Part shown: positions 42,606-51,653 of the stretch, piece after piece
Layout: each line of letters opens with the position of its first letter
Position numbering within the stretch: position 1 is the first letter of the stretch
Source of the DNA: OCS116 sp051531935
GTDB lineage: Bacteria > Pseudomonadota > Alphaproteobacteria > Rhizobiales > OSC116
Assembly: GCA_051531935.1 (NCBI GenBank)
Contig: JAOPTR010000016.1
Coordinates: 62,001-126,000, forward strand
Direction of reading: 5' to 3'
DNA length: 64,000 nt
Notes under the pieces: model-generated
What the model was told of the DNA's origin: nothing
Database searches by the model: none
Seen by the model: only the letters and a program-made list of their open reading frames with translations
Made by a program: the position numbers and the translations under genes

Positions 42606-43833
42606 ACATTTCATCTGGTAATAATTTTGGTCGCCGCCTTTCGCCTTGAACCCAAGCGTCTATCATGTCTGCCCATTCTTGCATCATATGACGCCTTGGC
42701 TCTGCATATTGAGCTTTATTATAGACTGCATGCGAAGATCTGTTGTCTTCGTGTGCCATACATTTATCAATCCATTTGCTGTTAAAGCCTAGCTCGTTTA
42801 ATAGGGTTGAGCCTGTGCGACGGAGGTCGTGGACTGTAAAATGTTCCAATGGGAGTTCTTCTTTTTTGGCTCTTTGAATTGTTGCTTTTGTAATTCGATT
42901 AAAAGTCGCTTTAGATATGGTTTGGCTTGGGTCATACCTTGATGGGAATAGGAATTCAGAGCCAGCTGAACAGGTTTTCAGCGCCACCATAATGTCAATC
43001 ACTTGACGTGACAGATATACGACGTGATCTGATCTTGTTTTCATTCTTTCCTTTGGTATCGTCCATTTTGCGGTTTCGAAATCAACTTCTGTCCATCTTG
43101 CATTCGTGACTTCGCTTTTCCTTTTCATTGTCAATAAAAGCAGTTTAAGTCCAAGTTTTAAAACATGGTCGGCATTTATGTTTTCTAGCATGTGATAGAA
43201 CAGCCGAATTTCAACTGGTGTCAATGCTCTGTCCCGTGAAAAAGATTTAGCAATTGAACTTGGTAGAACTTCATCCGCAGGATTAGGCAATCTCTGGCCT
43301 CTCTGGTTAGCAAATACAAAAATTTGCTTGATGATATCCCTTATGTGAATTGCCGTTGCTGGTGCGCCTCTATCTTTCACGCGTAGACACAAAGTTCTTA
43401 GATCATCTCCTGTGATTTCACTTAGTAGCCTTTTTTTGAACGGCAGAAGAATATCGCGTTTCAAAATACTTGTTCGCATCGCTTTGGTGCTGTCGGCCAT
43501 GTGAGATTCTCGAAGCCAATGATCTGCCCATTCCCCGAACTTTAATGTGTCTTTATAATGGTTTTTCTCACGCTGTTTTTCTAATGCTGGTGAGCGCCCT
43601 TCTCGTACCGTCCGTTTTGCGTCCATGCACGCTTCTCGGGCTTTTAGCAGGGATATTCCGTCCCTGCCGTATTTTCCGAGGGTTACCGTCTCTCTTCTGC
43701 CGTTTAACCTGTAGTCAAGGCGGAAGGAAATCAACCCTGCCTTGGATACGAAAACGTACATCCCGTCTCGGTCTGAGACCTTAAAGGCTTTATTTTTTGG
43801 TTTTAGATTTTTCAAAAATCTGTCACTTAACAT
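42577..43833 (-). CDS. Tyrosine recombinase / island integrase
   Basis: A 418-residue integrase. ATG 43833 follows AGGAG by six bases. The N-terminal arm-DNA-binding domain of the DUF4102 type (FRLDYRLNGRRETVTLGKYG) precedes a SAM-like core-binding domain (~100-200) and the catalytic domain. Catalytic residues visible are Arg in MKRKSEV, H-x-x-R in HDLRRTG, His in MAHED and Tyr in HAVYNKAQY. It points away from guaA, with 270 bases of repeat-rich DNA between its start and the guaA stop. Integrases so placed use the guaA 3' end as attB. Confidence 0.92.
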   Translation of the reverse strand: MLSDRFLKNLKPKNKAFKVSDRDGMYVFVSKAGLISFRLDYRLNGRRETVTLGKYGRDGISLLKAREACMDAKRTVREGRSPALEKQREKNHYKDTLKFGEWADHWLRESHMADSTKAMRTSILKRDILLPFKKRLLSEITGDDLRTLCLRVKDRGAPATAIHIRDIIKQIFVFANQRGQRLPNPADEVLPSSIAKSFSRDRALTPVEIRLFYHMLENINADHVLKLGLKLLLLTMKRKSEVTNARWTEVDFETAKWTIPKERMKTRSDHVVYLSRQVIDIMVALKTCSAGSEFLFPSRYDPSQTISKATFNRITKATIQRAKKEELPLEHFTVHDLRRTGSTLLNELGFNSKWIDKCMAHEDNRSSHAVYNKAQYAEPRRHMMQEWADMIDAWVQGERRRPKLLPDEMSIYEADSLL

Positions 43834-43852
43834 CATATTCTCCTGCTATAAG

Positions 43853-43994
43853 TACCGTCATAGCGAAAAGAGACAATTTTTGATAAAATTATACGCTAAA
43901 ACAGATAGTTAGGCCGAAAAAAATACCGTCAAAGGCGTTTTTTCGCTAAAAACGGCAATTTTAGCAATAAATACTACCGTCTTCAATACCGTCA
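43853..43994. repeat. Four TACCGTC repeats, candidate integrase arm sites
   Basis: TACCGTC occurs at 43853, 43924, 43975 and 43987, three of them followed by A. CGCTAAAA also occurs twice (around 43894 and 43944). They lie between the integrase start and the guaA 3' end, where arm-type binding sites are expected. Confidence 0.6.
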
Positions 43995-44108
43995 AATGCA
44001 TTTAATTCCACCAATAATCAGCAATAGAAAAAAAGATGTATAATGCATTAACTATTTGTTTTCACTCAGTGTTTCAATAGATATTGATAGTCACCGAAAC
44101 CTATAACA

Positions 44109-45656
44109 TTATTCCCACTCGATTGTGCCTGGTGGTTTTGAGGTTATGTCGTAGGTTACGCGGTTGATGCCGTTTACTTCGTTGATGATCCGGGTGGCGG
44201 TTTTGCCTAGGAAATCATGTTCGAAGGGGTAGTAATCTGCTGTCATGCCATCGGTTGATGTAACAGCGCGCAATGCACATACAAAATCATATGTACGGCC
44301 ATCGCCCATAACGCCGACTGTACGTACGGGAAGTAGGACTGCAAAAGCTTGCCAAATATCATCGTAAAGGCCTGCATTGCGGATTTCTTCTAGGTAGATG
44401 CGGTCAGCTTTGCGTAAAATTTCTAGCCTATCACGAGTGATATCGCCAGGCATACGAATGGCAAGGCCAGGGCCTGGGAATGGATGACGACCTACAAATT
44501 TGTGAGTCAGGCCAAGTTCGCGGCCTAAGTCGCGCACTTCGTCTTTGAATAATTCGCGTAGTGGCTCGACTAGTTCCATATTCATGCGTGCTGGTAGGCC
44601 GCCTACATTATGATGGCTTTTAATGGTAACGCTTGGACCACCTGTAAAGCTTACGCTTTCGATCACGTCTGGATAGAGCGTGCCTTGTGCTAAGAAATCG
44701 GCACCACCTACTTTTTTGGCTTCGGCATCGAAAACATCAATAAATGTAGCACCGATGATTTTACGTTTTTGTTCTGGGTCTGATACGCCCTCTAATTTAC
44801 CAAGGAATAAATCAGTAGCGTCGACATGTGCTAGGGCGATGTTGTAATTATCGCGGAACATTGAAACCACTTCATCGGCCTCGCCATAACGCATCATGCC
44901 TGTATCGACAAATACACATTGCAATTGATCGCCAATGGCTTCGTGCAGCAACATGGCTACAACTGAGCTATCAACACCGCCAGATAGGCCGCAAATTACT
45001 TTTTTATCGCCCACTTGAGCTTTGATGTTATTTATAGCTTCGGTTTTAAAATGCGCCATTGACCAATCGCCAGTACACCCTGCAATATTGATTACAAAAT
45101 TGCGGATAAGCTGAGCGCCACAAGGCGTATGCACAACTTCTGGATGGAATTGCACACCATAATAGTTGCGGCTTTCATCAGCTACGGCTGCATAAGGTGC
45201 ATTTGGTGATGTGGCTACGATTTCGAAACCTGCAGGAAGTTTTGACACCCTGTCGCCATGGCTCATCCATACAACCTGCTTGTCACCTTCATTAATAACG
45301 CCATCGAATAATTTATTTGATTTGGTAACGGTTAATTCGGCACGACCAAATTCGCGTTCGTCTGATTTTTCGACTGCACCGCCAAGTTGTGCACACATGG
45401 TTTGTTGACCATAGCAAATGCCAAGAACTGGTACATTCATTTCGAATACTTTTTGCGGTGCGCGGGCGCTATCCTCATCGGCAACGGATTGTGGCCCACC
45501 AGCCAATATGATGGCCTTAATGTCGGTCATTTCATCGAGTGCTTTTTGTGCGGTGTTAAACGGCACAATTTCTGAATAAACACCTGTTTCGCGTACGCGG
45601 CGGGCAATGAGTTGAGTGACTTGGCTTCCGAAATCTATAATGAGGATTTTTTGCAT
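44109..45656 (-). CDS. guaA: GMP synthase (glutamine-hydrolysing)
   Basis: A 515-residue full-length GuaA. The class I amidotransferase domain has C81 in GICYGQQ and His in VQFHPEVVHT; the ATP-pyrophosphatase domain has SGGVDSS; the C-terminal dimerisation domain ends in PPGTIEWE. It converts XMP to GMP in the cytosol, the step after GuaB (encoded at 55995). The 3' end is intact although an integrase gene abuts it, as expected when integration restores the gene end. Single gene, own promoter upstream of 45656. Confidence 0.97.
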   Translation of the reverse strand: MQKILIIDFGSQVTQLIARRVRETGVYSEIVPFNTAQKALDEMTDIKAIILAGGPQSVADEDSARAPQKVFEMNVPVLGICYGQQTMCAQLGGAVEKSDEREFGRAELTVTKSNKLFDGVINEGDKQVVWMSHGDRVSKLPAGFEIVATSPNAPYAAVADESRNYYGVQFHPEVVHTPCGAQLIRNFVINIAGCTGDWSMAHFKTEAINNIKAQVGDKKVICGLSGGVDSSVVAMLLHEAIGDQLQCVFVDTGMMRYGEADEVVSMFRDNYNIALAHVDATDLFLGKLEGVSDPEQKRKIIGATFIDVFDAEAKKVGGADFLAQGTLYPDVIESVSFTGGPSVTIKSHHNVGGLPARMNMELVEPLRELFKDEVRDLGRELGLTHKFVGRHPFPGPGLAIRMPGDITRDRLEILRKADRIYLEEIRNAGLYDDIWQAFAVLLPVRTVGVMGDGRTYDFVCALRAVTSTDGMTADYYPFEHDFLGKTATRIINEVNGINRVTYDITSKPPGTIEWE

Positions 45657-45786
45657 TTTTTTACCTTAAACGCTTTGTATAATTTGGACAGATGCACCAT
45701 GCAAATGACACCCTTATAACGTGGGTCTAGCATGGGTTTCTATTAGCCTATGAGAGCATTTGGGTAAAGCAAAATTTTGGAAAAAA

Positions 45787-46371
45787 CTAAATTTCCAAAC
45801 TATCAATTTGTGCATAGGCTTTGGCTAATGAATTATCCAGATCAAACGCCAAACAATCGGCATGAATATAGGTTTGGTCTTCAATGCCCATTCCGCCTAA
45901 AAATAACTTTGTTAAAGGCACCAATAAATGGTCTGCACTTGTATGAGCAACACCACCAGTGGTGATGATAATATAAGCTTTTTTGTTTTTGAGGAGGCCT
46001 ACGACGCCAGTTGACACTGTTCTGAAAGTTTCGCCTTCGCGCATCACCAAATCTTGCCACATTTTCTGAGTGGTTGGAATGTTGTAATTATACATTGGCA
46101 TGGTGATGATAAGCCGATCGCAATCTCGTAATTCTGAAATGAGGCTATCGGAAATTTTATTAAGCTGATTTTGCTCTTGTGTACGGTTGGCAAGTGGTGT
46201 GTTAAACGCCTCTAAATGTGGCTCGGTGATAAGATGCAAGCCTTCATTTAAATCGCGTCTGACCATGGTTGCGCCACTTTGTTCACCAAAACGGGTTGCT
46301 AACCGCTCGCCTAACTTTCGGCTATCGGACGTCGCGACACGCGCGCTAGAATCGATAAGCAAGATATTCAT
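45787..46371 (-). CDS. FMN-dependent NADH-azoreductase
   Basis: A 194-residue flavodoxin-like AzoR protein: LLIDSSAR at the FMN phosphate site, MPMYNYNIP and ITTGG around the flavin. Such enzymes reduce azo compounds and quinones with NADH. A second, related copy is encoded at 46448-47023. The ribosome site AGGGG lies in one arm of the hairpin at 46378-46424. Confidence 0.9.
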   Translation of the reverse strand: MNILLIDSSARVATSDSRKLGERLATRFGEQSGATMVRRDLNEGLHLITEPHLEAFNTPLANRTQEQNQLNKISDSLISELRDCDRLIITMPMYNYNIPTTQKMWQDLVMREGETFRTVSTGVVGLLKNKKAYIIITTGGVAHTSADHLLVPLTKLFLGGMGIEDQTYIHADCLAFDLDNSLAKAYAQIDSLEI

Positions 46372-46377
46372 AATAAA

Positions 46378-46424
46378 AGCCCCTAAACTAATGTCCTAAG
46401 ACTATACATACATGTTTAGGGGCT
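46378..46424 (-). promoter_or_regulatory. 11-bp perfect hairpin overlapping the azoreductase ribosome site
   Basis: AGCCCCTAAAC (46378-46388) and GTTTAGGGGCT (46414-46424) pair fully around a 25-base loop. On the minus strand the second arm carries AGGGG, eight bases before ATG 46371, and is followed by TTTTATT. It could terminate transcription from the upstream azoreductase gene, or hide the ribosome site of the downstream one. Confidence 0.7.
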
Positions 46425-46447
46425 GATTCACACTGATTTTTTTAGAC

Positions 46448-47023
46448 TTATAATTTGTCAATTTCAGCAAAGGCTTTTGCCAATGTGGCTTCTGGATCAA
46501 CATTCATACCTGCTGAAGCATCAATAACTGTTTGATCTTCGATGCCATAAAAGCTGAATATGGTTTTTAGCGTTGGTACCAACTGGTCAACAGGTGAGCC
46601 AATTGGCGTGCCACCAGTGGCCACTGCAAAATAGACTTTCTTACCTTCGAGCAAGCCTTTAGGACCTGTTTCTGTATAGGTAAATGTTTCGTCCTTGCGG
46701 CTGACCAAATCTATATATAATTTTAAATGTGATGACACGCCGAAATTATACATTGGTGCGCCAACGACGATTACATCTGCAGCTAGAAGCTCAGCAACTA
46801 AGTTATCAGACACTGCAATGTCTTGATTTTGCTCATCTGTTCTGGCTTCTTTTGGTGTGTAAAACGCGCCAAATTGAGCTTCGGTTACAGGCAATAAATT
46901 GCTGCTCGCAAGGTCGCGATAAGTGACAGTACCACCTAATTTAGCCACGATGGCTGCTGATAATTTACGACTTGTTGAAGAATCGCCTTTGAGGCTAGAA
47001 TCTAAGTGTAAAATATTTGTCAT
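46448..47023 (-). CDS. FMN-dependent NADH-azoreductase, second copy
   Basis: About 191 residues. The start is ATG 47023 (MTNILHLDSS); a longer frame would run into the pirin gene. FMN-site motifs are HLDSSLKGDSSTS, APMYNFGVS and VATGGTPIG. It is clearly related to the 45787 gene but not identical, so an old duplication. It follows the pirin gene by ~25 bases, giving a pirin-azoR-azoR order on the minus strand, divergent from a LysR gene. Confidence 0.9.
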   Translation of the reverse strand: MTNILHLDSSLKGDSSTSRKLSAAIVAKLGGTVTYRDLASSNLLPVTEAQFGAFYTPKEARTDEQNQDIAVSDNLVAELLAADVIVVGAPMYNFGVSSHLKLYIDLVSRKDETFTYTETGPKGLLEGKKVYFAVATGGTPIGSPVDQLVPTLKTIFSFYGIEDQTVIDASAGMNVDPEATLAKAFAEIDKL

Positions 47024-47048
47024 GGTTATTCTTTCTTTGTTATTGTTT

Positions 47049-47750
47049 TTATTTGGGTACATCGAGAATGAGAATTTCGGCATCGCTCAATGCTTTTATT
47101 TTTACATTCGGCTGTTTGCTGATTTCGGCACCATCGCCTTGTGTTAGTTTTTGGCCATCTATTTCAATGTCGCCTTTAGACACAAGAATATAGGCTTGGT
47201 GTTTTATAGGGGTTGTGACGGCATCACCTTTGTTGACACGACCGCCATAAATGGCGGCATCTTGATGGATGAACAGAACGCCTTGGCGTTGATCCTTTGC
47301 ACGACCAGAAACCAGCAACGGCAATTGACCCTTTACCGGAGTGGTTGGAAATCTTTCTTGATCCCACCTTGGTTTTACGCCTTGCTTGTTGGGCATAATC
47401 CAAATTTGATAAAGGGTAACAGCATCATCCTGATTGTTAATTTCGGAATGGCGAATGCCACTACCGGCACTCATAACCTGCACTTCACCTGCTTTGGTAA
47501 GGCCTTTATTGCCCATACTGTCTTTGTGGCTAATGGCGCCTGACCGTACATAGGTAATAATTTCCATATTTTCGTGCGGATGCATATCAAAGCCCATATG
47601 AGCGGCAATGTTATCATCATTAATCACTCGCAATTTTCCGAAATTCATGTTGTTGCGGTTATAATAATCGGCAAAACTGAAATGGAAATTAGATTTCAGC
47701 CAGCCAAGATCGGCTTTGCCTAAGTCTTTTAATTTTCTGATATTTATCAT
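47049..47750 (-). CDS. Pirin-family bicupin (YhhW-like)
   Basis: A 233-residue pirin: MHPHENMEIITYV gives the metal-binding His pair, GSGIRHSE and the QIWIMPNKQGVKPR block are typical of the YhhW-type quercetinase-like members. It is first of the three minus-strand genes that include two azoreductases, all probably controlled by the divergent LysR regulator, in keeping with a quinone or aromatic stress response. Confidence 0.9.
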   Translation of the reverse strand: MINIRKLKDLGKADLGWLKSNFHFSFADYYNRNNMNFGKLRVINDDNIAAHMGFDMHPHENMEIITYVRSGAISHKDSMGNKGLTKAGEVQVMSAGSGIRHSEINNQDDAVTLYQIWIMPNKQGVKPRWDQERFPTTPVKGQLPLLVSGRAKDQRQGVLFIHQDAAIYGGRVNKGDAVTTPIKHQAYILVSKGDIEIDGQKLTQGDGAEISKQPNVKIKALSDAEILILDVPK

Positions 47751-47863
47751 ATTTCAATCTTCCTCGCTGTTGTTGAAGTGAATATAATAATAATTTTTTA
47801 TTTGATAATATACTATTTTGGAATTACATTAAGTCCATATAGTTGACAATGACTGGGTGCAAT

Positions 47864-48793
47864 ATGGATAGCTTTTCAAGAATTGAAATATTTTTATCGG
47901 TAGCTGATGCGGGGAGTTTTACGGCTGCCGGCAAGGCGCTTAACATGACAGGATCGGGTGTTTCCAAGCAAATTCAAAATTTGGAAGATCGGTTAAAGGC
48001 TAAATTATTTTACCGCACAACAAGAAGCGTAACCCTGACAGAAGCGGGTGAGATATATTATAAGCGCGCGGCAAATGCGGTTTCGAATATGCGTGAGGTT
48101 GAAGACGAATTGAAAGACCTGCAAGCCACACCTACTGGTGATTTGAAGGTAAATTTACCACTGACATTTGGCCACAAATATCTAGCCCCTGCCATTGCCG
48201 AATTTGCTGTAAAATACCCTGACATACATTTAAATTTAAGTTTTGATGATAGTAAAGTGGATGTGGTTGCGGGCGGCTATGACGTAGTTGTGCGTATTGG
48301 GGCAGCGCCCGACAGCACATTTAGAGCGCGCAAACTTGCCGCTTGTCCGATAATTGTTTGTGCCAGTCATGGTTATATTGAAGAACATGGTGAGCCCGAA
48401 CATCCTGATGAATTAGCCCATCATAAAATGATTATTTATAAGGGTAAGGACAATCAAAATAGTTGGACATTTCAAAATGAAGACAAATCTGTTGGACATG
48501 TGAATTTTACATCTGCCCTTAAATCTGATTCTGGTGAAATGAATGGGTTTGCTGCACGCGCAGGGATTGGCATCACCATCCAACCTTTATTTATTGTGCT
48601 TGAAGATTTGAAAGATGGAAAATTGCAGTGGATATTGCAGGATTATCATTCATATCCAACATGGGACATATATGCGTTATATCCCGCTGATCGGTATCTA
48701 ACACAAAAAGCCCGATTATTTATTGATATGTTGGTTGAAACCACCCAAAGCCTTGCATTAAGAGAAGATTGCAGAGGTAACCATGCCTGTTGA
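47864..48793 (+). CDS. LysR-family regulator
   Basis: About 309 residues. The start is set at ATG 47864 (MDSFSRIEIF); a TTG at 47843 overlaps a TTGACA promoter element. The HTH is GSFTAAGKALNMTGSGVSKQ, followed by the long helix and a periplasmic-protein-like effector domain. Divergent from pirin-azoR-azoR, which it likely controls. Its last 11 bases overlap the GNAT gene. Confidence 0.9.
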   Translation: MDSFSRIEIFLSVADAGSFTAAGKALNMTGSGVSKQIQNLEDRLKAKLFYRTTRSVTLTEAGEIYYKRAANAVSNMREVEDELKDLQATPTGDLKVNLPLTFGHKYLAPAIAEFAVKYPDIHLNLSFDDSKVDVVAGGYDVVVRIGAAPDSTFRARKLAACPIIVCASHGYIEEHGEPEHPDELAHHKMIIYKGKDNQNSWTFQNEDKSVGHVNFTSALKSDSGEMNGFAARAGIGITIQPLFIVLEDLKDGKLQWILQDYHSYPTWDIYALYPADRYLTQKARLFIDMLVETTQSLALREDCRGNHAC

Positions 48794-49289
48794 AATTAGA
48801 AAACTAGACACCAGTGACTTGATGGAATTTAAGCGGTTGCGGCTTGAAGCTTTAAAAACCAATCCCGAAAGTTTTGGCAGTAATTATGCGCGTGAAGCTA
48901 AATATGATGACGCTAAATTTTTAACGCTCATGCAAGCTGATGAAACACGATATATTTTAGGTGCGTTCGATGGTGAAATTCTAGTTTCGACCATGGGGAT
49001 TTTTAACGAACCCCAAAACGAAGCTGAAATCGCGAGTATTTGGGGTGTTTTTACATCGCCGAGCCATCGAGGTCAGAAAATTGCCAAACAACTTATCAAA
49101 AATATAATTAAGAATGCGGCGGCTAACCCTGCCCTGAGCAAAATTAACTTAGGTGTTACATCAAAGAGTGAAGCCGCTCAAAAACTATATAAATCAGTTG
49201 GTTTTATGACTTATGCGGTTGAAGAAAACGCCATTATTCATGATGATTTGAGCATGTGCGAAATTTTAATGTCATTCGATTTGAAATAA
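48783..49289 (+). CDS. GNAT-family N-acetyltransferase
   Basis: A 168-residue acetyltransferase. The acetyl-CoA loop is SPSHRGQKIAKQLI (RGQKIA), preceded by IASIWGVFT; LYKSVGFMTYAVEENA is the C-terminal strand region. GAGG lies upstream inside the LysR gene, with which it overlaps by 11 bases, so translation is coupled. The substrate is unknown. Confidence 0.87.
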   Translation: MPVEIRKLDTSDLMEFKRLRLEALKTNPESFGSNYAREAKYDDAKFLTLMQADETRYILGAFDGEILVSTMGIFNEPQNEAEIASIWGVFTSPSHRGQKIAKQLIKNIIKNAAANPALSKINLGVTSKSEAAQKLYKSVGFMTYAVEENAIIHDDLSMCEILMSFDLK

Positions 49290-49304
49290 ATATGCCATTG
49301 TTAA

Positions 49305-49349
49305 TTGACAAATGACCACCAGTCATTATATACAACTGACCAGTGGTCA
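49305..49349 (+). promoter_or_regulatory. Promoter with two TGACCA-type operators
   Basis: TTGACA (49305-49310) and TATATA (49327-49332) are 16 bases apart. TGACCACCAGTCA (49313-49325) fills the spacer and the perfect palindrome TGACCAGTGGTCA (49337-49349) follows the -10 box, centres 24 bases apart. This suits repression of the SDR-TetR operon by its own TetR protein. Confidence 0.8.
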
Positions 49350-49371
49350 TAAACATATTTAGGAAATTAAA

Positions 49372-50382
49372 ATGGATAAAATAGTTGTAACAGGCGCAAA
49401 TGGACATTTAGGCAGCACGATTGTAAAACAGTTGGTAGAAGCTGGGTATAACGTGCGTGCGACCGTGCGCGATAAAAATGACAAATTTAAGACAGCACGT
49501 TTGACAGCATTAGGCGTTGAGATTGTCGAGGCTGATTTACTTGACCAAGCATCATTAGTGAAAGCATTTGAAGGATGCGATGGATTGTTTCAGGTGGCCG
49601 CAGGTTATAAGATGGATAGCAAAGACCCTGAACGCGACATTATTCGTCCTGCGATAGAAGGTACTGAAAACGCGCTAACGGCTGCCAAACAGGCTGGTAT
49701 TCAAAAAATTATTTATACATCTAGTGTTGCATCTATTGGCACAAGTAAAGATGGCAAACCTTTAGATGAAACCTCATGGAACGATGGCGCAACGGAAAAT
49801 TATACGATTTCGAAAAACAAAGCAGAACGTTTGGCTTGGGATTTAGCGGAAGAACTTAAGCTAAATTTGGTGACCATATTACCGTGTACTATTATTGGCC
49901 CTAACTTTATGACTCATACGCCTTCGACGTTTTTACTACAAAAAATTGCTGATAGTAATTTGCCCGTCATCCCACCGATTGATATGTCCTTTGTGGATGT
50001 ACGTGATGTTGCAAGCGCGCATATTTTAGCATATGAGAATGACAAAGCAGCAGGGCGTTACATTGCTAGTGAAGGATTATACTCATTAGAAAAAGTCATT
50101 AATATATACAAAGAAATTGCTCCAGAATTGAAACTGCCTAGCATGGTTGCACCTGGTTTTGTGGTTCCTTTATTACCTTTATTTGATTGGTTTGAGCATA
50201 AATTTATGGGCTCTATGCGGGTTCTTACGCGCGGGCTTGCCAAAGAATATATGGGAAAAGACAAACAAATTGTGACTTCGCAAAAACTTAAGGGTGAATT
50301 GGGATGGCAGCCAAGAAATATTGAAACAACTCTGAAAGATAGTTTAGAGTGGATTCAAAATAATGACATAAAAATTGGATAG
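49372..50382 (+). CDS. NAD(P)-dependent epimerase/aldehyde reductase (extended SDR)
   Basis: A 336-residue extended SDR. The nucleotide site is VTGANGHLGSTIVKQL, followed by RDKNDK at the NADPH-selective position; the active site has TSSVASIG and Y-x3-K in YTISKNKAE. It resembles dihydroflavonol-4-reductase-like ketone/aldehyde reductases. AGGAAA precedes the start. It is followed 11 bases later by a TetR gene and sits behind the double-operator promoter at 49305. Confidence 0.9.
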   Translation: MDKIVVTGANGHLGSTIVKQLVEAGYNVRATVRDKNDKFKTARLTALGVEIVEADLLDQASLVKAFEGCDGLFQVAAGYKMDSKDPERDIIRPAIEGTENALTAAKQAGIQKIIYTSSVASIGTSKDGKPLDETSWNDGATENYTISKNKAERLAWDLAEELKLNLVTILPCTIIGPNFMTHTPSTFLLQKIADSNLPVIPPIDMSFVDVRDVASAHILAYENDKAAGRYIASEGLYSLEKVINIYKEIAPELKLPSMVAPGFVVPLLPLFDWFEHKFMGSMRVLTRGLAKEYMGKDKQIVTSQKLKGELGWQPRNIETTLKDSLEWIQNNDIKIG

Positions 50383-50393
50383 GGAGAGACGCT

Positions 50394-51029
50394 ATTAAAC
50401 GCGCTTATTCGAACCAAGAAAAACTGGCAAAACGCCAAGCCATAATTGATGCTGCGGAAGTGCTGTTAAAGAAAGGCACTTTTCCGTTGCCGTCAGTTAG
50501 CCAAATTATCGCCAAGGCAGGTGTGGCAAAAGGCACGGTTTACCTTTATTTTGCGAGTAAAGAAGAGATTTATCTGTCTTTGCTTTCCCAATATTTTGCT
50601 GAATTTTCTGATGGTTTCATGAAGAGTTTGTCAGCTTCTAGCTGTGATGATTTAGTTGATAATGTTTCGTCTCAATTTTTAGAATTTGCACAAGATAAAC
50701 CCAAAGGGGTTTATTTGGCTTCAATCGTAACTTTGATTTTGGAGAATAATGTTTCGGAAGAATATTTAATTCAATTTAAAGGCTCGTTAATTGCTTTCTC
50801 GACACAAATTGCGGAATTAATGTCTGGTATCGCAAATTCCGATAAAGTTGATGAGTTTTTCAATCGGTTTTTGGTGAGCTACAACCAATTTTTGGCTTTA
50901 TGGCAACATTGCAACCCACCTGAGCGCGTTAAGATAATTATGGCAGAAAACCAACTAGAGCAATTACTGTTTGATTTTGAACAAGAATTCAAAGCCCAAA
51001 TGCAACGCACATGGGTGGGTTTGATTTAG
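50394..51029 (+). CDS. TetR-family regulator with probable ATT start codon
   Basis: About 211 residues from ATT 50394. The reading frame is open back to 50367 and contains no ATG, GTG or TTG before GTG 50460, but starting there would delete helix 1 of the DNA-binding domain. ATT 50394 has AGGGAGA six bases upstream and gives KRAYSNQEKLAKRQAIIDAA, a normal TetR N-terminus, then the HTH (PSVSQIIAKAGVAKGTVYLY). A rarer CTG at 50424 is the other option. It should repress the SDR operon from the TGACCA palindromes. Confidence 0.75.
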   Translation: MKRAYSNQEKLAKRQAIIDAAEVLLKKGTFPLPSVSQIIAKAGVAKGTVYLYFASKEEIYLSLLSQYFAEFSDGFMKSLSASSCDDLVDNVSSQFLEFAQDKPKGVYLASIVTLILENNVSEEYLIQFKGSLIAFSTQIAELMSGIANSDKVDEFFNRFLVSYNQFLALWQHCNPPERVKIIMAENQLEQLLFDFEQEFKAQMQRTWVGLI

Positions 51030-51116
51030 GTCAATGATACATATTGTTACATTAAATTATTAGAATAATTCTAACCTGTGTGATATTGCTAAAATAAAAT
51101 GCAATGGAGGCAGGTT

Positions 51117-51653
51117 ATGTCAGTAAAATCGAGCGAAAACCAATATGGATCTAGAGCAGTGATTTTTCACTGGTTAACAGCACTACTTATACTAAGTTTG
51201 ATACCGCTTGGCATCTATATGCATGAATTGCCAAAGGGTGACTTAAAAGCAACATTGTACAAAGCTCACATAGTTATTGGCGGCATTGTGTTTATTGTGA
51301 CGATATTGCGCGTTATATGGAAGCTGCGCGATGAGAAAGTGCAAGAACTTAAAACCACTCCCAGATATCAACAAATTTTGGCCAAAGCATTACATTATAT
51401 ATTTTATTTTATGATGCTAGGTGCTGCGGGCTCGGGCCTCGCTTATGTTATAAGCAGTGGTTTAGCTGAACAGCTGTTTTTTGCCGAAGAGATTGTATGG
51501 AGCAATGCACATGATTATTTACCCGCAGAAGTGCATGAAAAACTTACAATTCCGATGATACCATTATTGGCATTGCACATATTGGCCGCTCTATACCATC
51601 AATTCATTGTGAAAGATGGTATATTTAAGCGTATATGGTTTTCCAAAAATTAG
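51117..51653 (+). CDS. Cytochrome b561-family membrane protein
   Basis: A 178-residue four-helix membrane protein. ATG 51117 has GGAGG six bases upstream. Haem-ligand-type His residues lie in AVIFHWLTALL, YKAHIVIGGIV, KALHYIFYF and LLALHILAALYHQF. It probably passes electrons between membrane quinone and a periplasmic partner. It converges on the RsmB-like gene with a four-base overlap. Confidence 0.9.
   Translation: MSVKSSENQYGSRAVIFHWLTALLILSLIPLGIYMHELPKGDLKATLYKAHIVIGGIVFIVTILRVIWKLRDEKVQELKTTPRYQQILAKALHYIFYFMMLGAAGSGLAYVISSGLAEQLFFAEEIVWSNAHDYLPAEVHEKLTIPMIPLLALHILAALYHQFIVKDGIFKRIWFSKN

Noticed and set aside
50460..51029. TetR gene starting at GTG 50460
   Set aside because: It would remove helix 1 of the DNA-binding domain, while conserved-looking codons and a ribosome site exist upstream.
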